The translations under genes were made by a program, and so were the position numbers. Source: Rubripirellula tenax (GTDB lineage Bacteria > Planctomycetota > Planctomycetia > Pirellulales > Pirellulaceae). From it: DNA of 64,000 bases. The notes beneath the pieces were generated by a model, which was not told where the DNA came from, searched no databases, and was given only the letters and a program-made list of their open reading frames with translations. Shown here in pieces: positions 39,059-46,995 of the stretch (the stretch's first letter is position 1; the number at the start of each line of letters is the position of its first letter). The DNA is taken from contig NZ_SJPW01000008.1 in assembly GCF_007860125.1 (NCBI RefSeq), forward strand, positions 223,553-287,552, given 5' to 3'.

Positions 39059-42000
39059 CTATTTGTCTCCGTAAACAACGGCTTGCATCAAGTGAAATGT
39101 GCCTTTGCCTGACAGACCGACGCGGATGAACTTACCAATCGTCCCTTCGGGCAGGTCGATCATGACTTCACCATCCATTGAATCGGCCGACCAAACCTTG
39201 CGGTAGTCCTTGTCGTCGTCACTAACCCAAACCGTGATTCCGTCTTCGCGACCATAAAATTGCGATGACAGGCGATTACGCAACCAAAGGTGCCGGATCG
39301 GCTGAGACTTCGCCAATGCGATCGTGATGAACGGTCGCTCGGTATCGTGGTCGGAATGGAACGCGAAATCAAAGTCAGTTCGTTCGAACGGCGACAGAAA
39401 CAGATGCAACTCGTTGTTGTGAGATGTTCGGGAAAAACCATCACCCAGTCGCAAACCCGCGTCTCGCGAAATCTCGACCGCGGATTGGTGCTCGCGAAGT
39501 GGCAGCGGTTTTCGATACGACGTGCTGACCCAACCATCCTTCTCGACGCCGCGGACGTCCCTTTGGCGTTTCAAGTACTCGACCAAGTCCAAAAACTCGA
39601 TCGGTGCTATTGTCTTTGCCAGTCCCTCGGGCATCGAACTCGCCTTCATTTCTTTGCGAATCTCGATGTCGCCCTTCAACAAGGTTTCCTCCTTGCCGTT
39701 TGCGATTCCCAACGTGATCGATTCGTCATCCTCGCGAAGGATAAAGCCGTTGTGGGTCGTGCCGTCGTAGGTCAACAGTAACACGGTTTCGTAACCCTTC
39801 GATATTTCTTCGTTAGGCATCAGAATCGATGTCACCAACTTTTTCGCATCCATTCGCGACGCGACGTCGCTCAGGTCCGGCCCAAACTTTTTGCCTAAGT
39901 CTCCGACCATGTGACAGGCCGAACAGACTTGCTTGAAGACGCCCTCGCCCCGCCCGGCGTTGCCGCCACGAATGTCAACCAACTTCGCAATCGCCTTCTT
40001 CCGTGCTCGGGGATTGGCATCGACATTCTCGGCGATATCCAATGGCGCAGCGGCCGCGCCGCCGGGGCCGCTGGCTGTGAGGTAGCGTTTGAAGTGCAAC
40101 TTGGCCTGATCCGACGACGATGCCAAGAATTCAGCGTCCTTGTTATGTTTCTCCCACCACGGTTTCGTCGCATGCAGCGTGTGTTCCAACGTGTACTCGA
40201 TCCAGTAGTCCATCGGCTGGTTCGTGACGGACAAGGCTAACTCGGTCGCATCGTCTGATTCCAAAAAGCTGATCGCACGAACGGCTTCAAGTCGCACTCG
40301 CGGATGCGGATCCTTGACAGCGGCTGCGAAAATCTCCTTCGCGTTGGCGAAACGTTCCAATTCGTTGGACACCGTTGATACGGCCGCCGCGCGGGCATGG
40401 TATTCATCCGACGCCAAGATACGATCAACAAGCTTCGCACTGACGTCACGAAAGCTCTCTTGAATCCACATCGCTTCGCACAGCTTCATCGCATCGCTTT
40501 CGCCGTCGATCCAGCGATCGACCGCGGCAAAGACTTCGGCTTTGGGACGCAGACGAATTTCTCGACGCACTCGGTACCGCGTACGAAGCTCGGGAACAAG
40601 CAACTCGTCGAGCAATTGGTCCACCGAAAGTGTTTCCAAGTTGATCGGCGTCAACAAAGGCTTGTTCGTGTTGACCATGCGGTAAACGCGACCGTGGGTA
40701 TGATCACGGTTCGGGTCTCGCTGCGAATATTGCATGTGACCGATCAGCGCGTTGCACCAATCGCCGAACCAAATGGCGCCGTCCGGACCAATCTTGGGAT
40801 CCACGGGACGGAATGTCATGTCCGTTGAAGACAAAAGATCGTCGATTCGCTCGCCAACCATGCCCGCCGAGTCTTCGTCGTCGGTCAGAGTGAATCGTGG
40901 CATGCCGTGCATGTTGATCACGCACGCATAGATGAATTGGCCCTGCATCGATTCGGGTAGATGTCGTGAGTATAAGAACTCGTTCCCGACGGCTGGTCGC
41001 ATGCCTTCGTTATCGAACACGGGTTCGAGGGTCTTTCGCGTTTCGACTTCTTTGCCCGACAAGGGCGATATCCAGTGCTGCTTGGCGTTCGTGCCGTCTC
41101 CGACCATGCCGTTGTTCCAGGGGTCGAACACCAAACACCAAGGGTTGCCGTAGCCCGGCGTCACAAAGTGCCGGAACTTTTGCGTCAATGGGTCGTAGAC
41201 GTAGTCGCCGCCCCGGTTGCGATTTCGAAACGCGCCCCACGGCGTTTCCAAAGTCGTCGAAAGCGAGATGCCTTCAAGCATGTGCAATTGCCCGCCGTGC
41301 GAATACTCCCACGCGCCAACCGTGTGGTGAGTATCGTCCGTCGCAATTCCGTCGATCACTTGAACCACTTCATCGGCTTGGTCGTCACCGTCGGTGTCTT
41401 TCAAGAAAAGGATTCGGGGTTCATCGACCACCAGCACGCCGCCATCAAAGAACTCGAAACCGGTTGGGCAAATCAGCTTGTCGTAGAATGTCGTTGATTT
41501 GTCCGCTTTTCCGTCGCCGTCGGTGTCTTCCAGAATCAGCAACCGATCATCGGGGCGTTTGGCGCCGGGCTGCCACTGGGGATAGTTGGGCATGCACGAA
41601 ACCCACAATCGGCCCCGCGAATCGAACGCGATTTGGTTCGGATTCGCCAGTTCAGGAAACTCACGTTCCGATGCGAATAGCTCGACGCGGAAACCGTCGG
41701 GCATGCTCATCATCTCGATGGACTCTTCGGGCGTCGGATAAACCAACACCTCTGGCTCGCGCATTTGACGAAAGTTTTCGTCTCGAGTTCCGAACATGGT
41801 TTCGGGGGTGAAGACTTCGCCGGTCTGCGAATCGTCGGGCTGTTCCGCAACCGGTCGGTCCGCCGCCAGATCCCAAATGTATTGGTCGCGGACGGAGTTC
41901 ATCGACCGGATTTTGCGGTACTCGGTCGGAAAAGTTTCCGTGTCCCAGGTGCGTCGGCCACCGTAGACGTACCAACCGTTGAGCATCCGATAGTCTTGTT

Positions 42001-42784
42001 GGTGCAGCCAGGATTTGTCGTTAACCGTTTGGCGCACGGCGTCATAGCGAGGGTTCGCGGTCGGATCAGCCGATCCGTCGCCGAACAAAGATCGATCCAT
42101 GATCTCGGCGAGCAACCTATCGCCCGCTTCATTCAGGTGAACGCCGTTGATCGTGTACTGAGCACCTGGCTGGGCGGAAAAGGCCTTTGCAGTGGGCGTC
42201 CAGACATCGACGAATCGATGGCCATCTTTCTGGGCCATTTCACGGATTGCATCGGAATAGATTCGAAGACTCGCATTGCGATCGCTGGCATCGGGGTGCA
42301 GCGGATTGTCGGTCGACTCGAACGCCGCAGGGCTCACCAGAACAAAACGGACCGGATGATCCGTGTCCGCGTACTCGGATGACAGTTCACCGATCCAGTT
42401 GCGATAGTTGGCGACGAATTGATCGACCGAAGCCTGATCGTTTCCATCAAAAGACTCGTTCGTGCCATAAAAGCACATCAGCAGCGTCGGCGAAAAAACC
42501 TTCAACGGATCGTCGATCGTCGTGTAACTTCCCGGCCGTTGCCGCTCGTCCACTTCGTCGGCGGGCCAACCAAAATTCCGAAAACGGATATTTGCGTCGG
42601 GATGCCCCAAGTGCAGACGCGTCTCGAAGTGACCAAACAGATTCATCCGCTCGGCCAGCGAATTGCCCACCGCGGCTATTTTTTCCCCCGCTTGGATTGT
42701 CAGCGCGTCCGTTTGATCTGCATGCGAAACGGAAACAGTCATGCATCCGAAAAAGAGCGAGCAGAAAAGTTGCTTCAACTTCAT
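39059..42784 (-). CDS. GDSL esterase-PVC dehydrogenase-HEAT-cytochrome c fusion
   Basis: A 1241-residue exported protein with signal peptide (residues 1-22). An SGNH/GDSL esterase-like domain comes first ('AAVGNSLAERM' for block I, 'CFYGTNESF' for block III, 'GVHLNEAGDRLL' for the catalytic Asp/His block), then a PVC-type membrane-bound dehydrogenase beta-propeller ('GFRVELFASEREFPELANPN', 'VSCMPNYPQW', 'LEDTDGDGKADKSTTFYD'), HEAT-like helical repeats (about 800-930), a cytochrome c motif CSACH at 954-958 with distal 'GPDLSDVASRM', and a C-terminal beta domain. Typical of planctomycete periplasmic polymer metabolism; the substrate is unknown. Confidence 0.88.
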   Translation of the reverse strand: MKLKQLFCSLFFGCMTVSVSHADQTDALTIQAGEKIAAVGNSLAERMNLFGHFETRLHLGHPDANIRFRNFGWPADEVDERQRPGSYTTIDDPLKVFSPTLLMCFYGTNESFDGNDQASVDQFVANYRNWIGELSSEYADTDHPVRFVLVSPAAFESTDNPLHPDASDRNASLRIYSDAIREMAQKDGHRFVDVWTPTAKAFSAQPGAQYTINGVHLNEAGDRLLAEIMDRSLFGDGSADPTANPRYDAVRQTVNDKSWLHQQDYRMLNGWYVYGGRRTWDTETFPTEYRKIRSMNSVRDQYIWDLAADRPVAEQPDDSQTGEVFTPETMFGTRDENFRQMREPEVLVYPTPEESIEMMSMPDGFRVELFASEREFPELANPNQIAFDSRGRLWVSCMPNYPQWQPGAKRPDDRLLILEDTDGDGKADKSTTFYDKLICPTGFEFFDGGVLVVDEPRILFLKDTDGDDQADEVVQVIDGIATDDTHHTVGAWEYSHGGQLHMLEGISLSTTLETPWGAFRNRNRGGDYVYDPLTQKFRHFVTPGYGNPWCLVFDPWNNGMVGDGTNAKQHWISPLSGKEVETRKTLEPVFDNEGMRPAVGNEFLYSRHLPESMQGQFIYACVINMHGMPRFTLTDDEDSAGMVGERIDDLLSSTDMTFRPVDPKIGPDGAIWFGDWCNALIGHMQYSQRDPNRDHTHGRVYRMVNTNKPLLTPINLETLSVDQLLDELLVPELRTRYRVRREIRLRPKAEVFAAVDRWIDGESDAMKLCEAMWIQESFRDVSAKLVDRILASDEYHARAAAVSTVSNELERFANAKEIFAAAVKDPHPRVRLEAVRAISFLESDDATELALSVTNQPMDYWIEYTLEHTLHATKPWWEKHNKDAEFLASSSDQAKLHFKRYLTASGPGGAAAAPLDIAENVDANPRARKKAIAKLVDIRGGNAGRGEGVFKQVCSACHMVGDLGKKFGPDLSDVASRMDAKKLVTSILMPNEEISKGYETVLLLTYDGTTHNGFILREDDESITLGIANGKEETLLKGDIEIRKEMKASSMPEGLAKTIAPIEFLDLVEYLKRQRDVRGVEKDGWVSTSYRKPLPLREHQSAVEISRDAGLRLGDGFSRTSHNNELHLFLSPFERTDFDFAFHSDHDTERPFITIALAKSQPIRHLWLRNRLSSQFYGREDGITVWVSDDDKDYRKVWSADSMDGEVMIDLPEGTIGKFIRVGLSGKGTFHLMQAVVYGDK

Positions 42785-42924
42785 GTCTTAGGGACCCAGA
42801 AAAATGGGAGAAGGCGGGAGGGCAGGCGAGACCGATGAACGGCAAAGCCATTGTAATCAGTATTCTTATATTCGAGTGCAAAGAATCAACCTGCGAAATT
42901 GCGTCGCGAGGCTAACGGTTTGCG

Positions 42925-44067
42925 TCAAGTCTCGTTCCGTCCCCGCCATGCCACTTGCCGGCCGCAAAGATGGTTGACCAACGCGATCCATTGCAAAAAC
43001 ACAAAAATCGTTACCGCGACGGAGTGAAAAAGAACACCGGCGATCGGTTGACGCAGACGCTTTGCGGCGATCGCCCGCGGAAGATGCCCGGCGATGACTC
43101 CCGCAATCGAAACGAAGACAGCAATCGACTTGCCACCCGCAATCGCGGCCGCAAGCGTCACGATCGGCAGCACGCTGCCGCCGACCAGCAGCACCGAAAA
43201 CGGGACAATCAGACGCGGGTTCGCGATGCCTTCGACTGCGTTCTTCAGGACGCCGCGAACGACCTGCGATGCGTCGGTATACATCCGGCATTCGGCCAGT
43301 GCGGTGCCGTCAATCACATCGGTGCTGAGGCCGACGTTGCGATAAGCACGCGGCAACTTCAATCCGTCGTGACGGGAACTCTTGATCGCTTCGTGCGTGC
43401 CCGCCGTCGTGTAAGCACTCTTGCGGGTCATGAACAATTGTCCGCAACCGGATGCGTACGACGGATGCGTGCTCGATCGCATTCGCACCAATGGCAAGAA
43501 CCCAAGGAGGATGTAGTGCATCAGGGGGATGATCCACTTTTCCAACCACGTTCCCGTCTCTTGGTGCGGAAACGCGCTCAACAAATCAACGCCCGTTTTA
43601 TCCTGGCGACGCGTTAGTGCCCAAAGCGTGCCCGGCGACAAACGAACGTCGGCATCCAGGAACACCATTCGGTCGTGAGTTGCGGCAGCGGCCAATTGGA
43701 AGCATGCATGCTGCTTGCCGTTCCATGCCTTGGGTAGAGCCTCGCTTTCGATCAACCGAACTCGGGAATCCGATGCGGCCATTTTACGAACGACAGTGGC
43801 TGTTTCATCGGTCGAATGATCGTCCAGTACCACGATCTCGACTTCGACGCCGTGGCTGGCAAGCGCCGCCGACACACTTTTGGCGATCGCCGATTCTTCG
43901 TCGCGCGCGGGAATCAGCACCGAAACGCGGCGATCCCGATCGGACTCCATCGGCGCGTGTGCAGCGAAATCGGTTTCGTCGACACAAAAAAGCGGCAGAT
44001 TCGTCATGAACATCGCTAGCGGAATCATGGCTAGAACGAGTCCGAGGATGGAGAGCACCAAGATCAT
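42925..44067 (-). CDS. family 2 glycosyltransferase, membrane-bound
   Basis: A 380-residue inner-membrane glycosyltransferase. The N-terminal anchor is 'MILVLSILGLVLAMIPLAMF', followed by the GT-A domain with 'VSVLIPARDEESAIAKSV', 'EIVVLDDHSTDET' and the metal-binding DxD in 'MVFLDADVRLSP', then 'RHDGLKLPRA' and four hydrophobic segments at the C terminus. It starts by ATGA overlap with the acyltransferase gene upstream, which also fixes the start; a longer TTG start (44115) would lie inside that gene. The layout resembles HpnB- and CrtQ-type transferases that glycosylate lipids or carotenoids; the acyltransferase partner favours such a lipid-like acceptor. Confidence 0.9.
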   Translation of the reverse strand: MILVLSILGLVLAMIPLAMFMTNLPLFCVDETDFAAHAPMESDRDRRVSVLIPARDEESAIAKSVSAALASHGVEVEIVVLDDHSTDETATVVRKMAASDSRVRLIESEALPKAWNGKQHACFQLAAAATHDRMVFLDADVRLSPGTLWALTRRQDKTGVDLLSAFPHQETGTWLEKWIIPLMHYILLGFLPLVRMRSSTHPSYASGCGQLFMTRKSAYTTAGTHEAIKSSRHDGLKLPRAYRNVGLSTDVIDGTALAECRMYTDASQVVRGVLKNAVEGIANPRLIVPFSVLLVGGSVLPIVTLAAAIAGGKSIAVFVSIAGVIAGHLPRAIAAKRLRQPIAGVLFHSVAVTIFVFLQWIALVNHLCGRQVAWRGRNET

Positions 44068-44879
44068 TCGAACTGGTTTCCGTGTTGGGCGCGAAAGCGT
44101 TTTCCGGTTGCCCAAGATTTGATTCGCCGAAAAAAGTCATATGTTCCTCCGGCACCGCGGCGACCGGACAACACGTTGTCAAACGGTTCGCTGGATCGAA
44201 TGATGGACGACTGTGACAGTCGGCTTTGGTTTTCTCGCAAAGCCGCGGTCAACAATTCGTTCCAAGCCGCTTTGTCGATGCCGACGTGATCGCCAATTCG
44301 GATCGGTTCGCCGAGCCGGGCCATGCAAACGGGCAATCGCTCGTCCCAGAAAACGTACTCGAGTGCCAACGGCAAAGCCCAACCGCCCGAACGCTTCGAG
44401 CACAGGTGCGCCAGCCCCGGCATCAGCGGCGCCGTGTCATCGCGAGCATCACAGAACCGGCCTTCGGGTGTCATCCAAATGGCGGTGTTGGGCGTATCGA
44501 GAATTCGCTTACTCGTTTTCAAAAACGCAGCCGCGCCGCTGGCGTGATTCAACTCGACACCATAGAAACCCAGCTTCCCAAACACTTTGTATTGAGCCAA
44601 GGCCGACGCATCGATCGGCGCGAAAAACTGGCGTTCGGGGAACAGCGTCCGGTTCAAGTAATGCGCGACCAACGGGTCCCACCAAGACGGATGGTTGCCA
44701 AACACGACAAGCGGTTCGCCGTTACAAACGCTTGCACCGGATCTTGAATCTCGATCAACCGCGACGGCGTGGAAATGCCGACCGAGATAGGGTTTCAGGA
44801 AGCGGTGAAATCCGTCTTGGAACCAACCCGGAACAACGGGCACACCGTCGCTTGAATCATTCACGCGGGTTGATGCCAT
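44064..44879 (-). CDS. PlsC-like acyltransferase
   Basis: A 271-residue 1-acylglycerol-3-phosphate acyltransferase-like protein. The HX4D catalytic motif is 'GNHPSWWDPL' and the acceptor-site motif is 'WMTPEGRFCDARD'. It is co-translated with the downstream glycosyltransferase (4-base overlap), so it probably acylates the same acceptor or the sugar that the transferase adds. This pairing occurs in the synthesis of acylated glycosyl carotenoids and related glycolipids; no carotenoid desaturase lies in the window, so the product is not certain. Confidence 0.88.
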   Translation of the reverse strand: MASTRVNDSSDGVPVVPGWFQDGFHRFLKPYLGRHFHAVAVDRDSRSGASVCNGEPLVVFGNHPSWWDPLVAHYLNRTLFPERQFFAPIDASALAQYKVFGKLGFYGVELNHASGAAAFLKTSKRILDTPNTAIWMTPEGRFCDARDDTAPLMPGLAHLCSKRSGGWALPLALEYVFWDERLPVCMARLGEPIRIGDHVGIDKAAWNELLTAALRENQSRLSQSSIIRSSEPFDNVLSGRRGAGGTYDFFRRIKSWATGKRFRAQHGNQFE

Positions 44880-44973
44880 CGGTTCTATTGCTTTGCCGTC
44901 GCGGGACGACCCAGGATTTCCGCCATGCGAAAAAACGGGCGATTCTTACTACTTGAAAACGATCGATTGGGGT

Positions 44974-45729
44974 CTACCACAAGCATACCGCACCACAACG
45001 GCGGTGGATTTGATTGCACACCTGAGGGTCGATTCGCAAGCACTTCGCGAACTCGCGTAGGTAGTTCGCTTCCAATTGAGTATCGACGTCGATCGCCATC
45101 AACGAAACCTGGTAAACCTCGTATTCCATGCCGCGCGGCAGATCATGGATGAAGGCATGGACATCGTGACGTCGCCCGAACTCTCGCCTCAGGAACGCCA
45201 CCTCATCCGGGTCGAGCGGTTGAAGTTGGTCGACGATACGATCCTGTTCGAGTTTGTCGATTCGTCCGTCGGATTGTGCGGCCATTACCATCGCTTCGAT
45301 CAAGATTTCGGCGCGGCGGTGATACCCCAGGCCGCTGTGGTGATCATGGTGGTGGTCGCCGTGCCGCGGTTGTGGAGCATGGCGAACGGTCGGCGGTTGA
45401 TACTCGGGACGTTGCACCCACTGGCTCGCCTGCGGTGCGAGCCGGCCGCCACCTCGGTGGTGGCGATGAACGCCGTCGCGGACGATGTCTTGAAAGGGTT
45501 GTTGAAATCGAGGATCGAACCGCGGATCGACCTGGCGCGGATCAGCTAGCCTGGGATCAGCTAGCCTGGGATCAACAGCGTCGTCATGGCGTTGACGTTG
45601 CTGGCGGGGATGATCACCGGCATTGGAGTCTGCGATTCCGTTGAGGATTTGTCCCAGGACGGCGCCATTGCCGCCGGTGCGCGCTGCTCGCTGGCTGAGC
45701 AAACCGCCGAGTATCTTGACTGCGTCCAT
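44974..45729 (-). CDS. DUF533/TerB-like protein with a disordered His/Pro-rich insert
   Basis: A 251-residue protein from the ATG at 45729 (GGAG 6 bases upstream). The N terminus 'MDAVKILGGLLSQRAARTGG' and the C-terminal helical TerB-like region ('ILIEAMVMAAQSDGRIDKLE', 'LDPDEVAFLRREFG', 'TQLEANYLREFAKCL') fit the DUF533 (YebE) family. Between them lies about 100 residues rich in Asp-Pro-Arg repeats, His and Arg, including HHHDHH, which may bind metal. Part of the insert is encoded by a 15-bp tandem repeat. Role unknown; the family is associated with the inner membrane. Confidence 0.8.
   Translation of the reverse strand: MDAVKILGGLLSQRAARTGGNGAVLGQILNGIADSNAGDHPRQQRQRHDDAVDPRLADPRLADPRQVDPRFDPRFQQPFQDIVRDGVHRHHRGGGRLAPQASQWVQRPEYQPPTVRHAPQPRHGDHHHDHHSGLGYHRRAEILIEAMVMAAQSDGRIDKLEQDRIVDQLQPLDPDEVAFLRREFGRRHDVHAFIHDLPRGMEYEVYQVSLMAIDVDTQLEANYLREFAKCLRIDPQVCNQIHRRCGAVCLW
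45540..45569. repeat. 15-bp tandem repeat inside the DUF533 gene
   Basis: GATCAGCTAGCCTGG occurs twice in tandem (45540-45554, 45555-45569) with a degenerate copy before it. On the minus strand it encodes LADPR-LADPR followed by QVDPR. Its length is a multiple of three, so copy changes would add or remove five residues without breaking the frame. Confidence 0.85.
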
Positions 45730-45922
45730 CGATCGCTCCGATTCACCGTAGTGTTCAAGAAGAGTGTGGCCACTGTATCGGCCTGGCGCGTGTCGCCATT
45801 GAGTCATTTGTCTATTTCGGAGTATAGCGAATGGCCAAGGTCGGCGCTTTACCGCTGGTCGATTCGCCGACGAGGCGTCAAACTCCCGTTGGCTTGCTGC
45901 GTTCTTTGCAAGTTTCTGTTCA

Positions 45923-46612
45923 TTGAAAATAAAGGCCGAACCGCTGGACGATCTGAAAACTGATTCCTTGATCGACCCTTCATTCCTATTTCGATTTGAA
46001 TTGTCGATTCAACACGATCCATGCGAATGGTCGACAAAAGGCTTGTCTTTGCCGGCCGCTTGCCGCTTGCCGTCGCTGGGTGCGCTGGGCGATCGGCCGG
46101 TGTTTTCGGACGTTCGAATGGCGTGGTGCAAATCCGGAATCGGATTGCACATCAGCGTGAATGGCAAGCGACAGTTGCCCTGGTGCCGCGATTCGCGTCT
46201 AGAAGACAGCGATGGGTTTCATGTTTGGATCGATACGCGGTGCAGTCCATTGATCCACCGCGCCACACAGTTTTGTCATCGATTCTTGTTCATGCCTGCC
46301 GGTGGCGGCCCGAAACGCGAACATGCCACTGCGGCGATCATTCCAATCAACCGGGCACGCATGCATCCAAAATCGTTTCCGCCAAAAACATTGAAGATTG
46401 TCGGACTTCCTCGCCACGACGGGTACGAGATGTCGGGTTTTATTCCGTCCGACGCTTTGACCGGGTTTGATCCGGCGGACCAACCCCGAATCAGTCTGTA
46501 TTACGCCGTCATCGACCGTGAACTCGGCTGGCAAACGCTTTCGCTCGGCCCCGAATACCCTGTCATGGAAGACCCCAGTCTGTGGGGCGAAGCCATCCTG
46601 TCCGGCGGATAG
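45923..46612 (+). CDS. conserved hypothetical protein, carbohydrate-binding family 9-like
   Basis: A 229-residue protein without a signal peptide. The stretch 'DGFHVWIDTRCSPLIHRATQ' with preceding 'VRMAWCKSGIGLHISVNGKRQ' resembles the CBM9/DOMON-like beta sandwich found in planctomycete proteins of unknown function. The start is a TTG with weak support; an internal start is possible. A hairpin repeat begins directly after its stop codon. I do not recognise a more specific function. Confidence 0.65.
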   Translation: MKIKAEPLDDLKTDSLIDPSFLFRFELSIQHDPCEWSTKGLSLPAACRLPSLGALGDRPVFSDVRMAWCKSGIGLHISVNGKRQLPWCRDSRLEDSDGFHVWIDTRCSPLIHRATQFCHRFLFMPAGGGPKREHATAAIIPINRARMHPKSFPPKTLKIVGLPRHDGYEMSGFIPSDALTGFDPADQPRISLYYAVIDRELGWQTLSLGPEYPVMEDPSLWGEAILSGG

Positions 46613-46710
46613 CAGCCTGTTGAAAAAGGTGTCTGACCCTTTGGAGACGTTGCTGACACATTGTGAATTCGAAACGTCGAAGAAGGTCAGACACCTTTTT
46701 CAACAGGCTG
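46613..46710. repeat. palindromic dispersed hairpin element, copy 2
   Basis: A perfect 26-bp inverted repeat (46613-46638 with 46685-46710, core AAAAAGGTGTCTGACC) encloses a loop with 'GAGACGTTGCTGACACATTG' and 'GAATTCGAAACG', closely matching the loop of the copy at 23057. It begins immediately after the stop codon of the CBM9-like gene and could end its transcript. The rest of the 383-base gap to korA (46711-46995) holds nothing else I can support except presumed korA promoter sequence. Confidence 0.8.
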
Positions 46711-46995
46711 ATAGGCCGCTCATTCTTGGCCTTCAGCGTCCCCATTCGTTGTCCCTCTGCCGTCTCGGCTGCGGCGGGTTGCGAGCGCAAGATTGTTAGC
46801 AATTTCGGTCAGAAGGCCGACGCTTTGGACGAACCATCGTATTTTTGGTCAAAAACAGAGCAACTGTGGCCGGAAAACGGCGTTTGCCCGTTACCAAAAC
46901 GCCCGCGATTTATAGAATTTCGGTAAGTTCTGAACCCGGAACGATCGATACAACCCCTAAAGTCCCTCCTACTTACGCCAGAACCTGTTGCCAGC

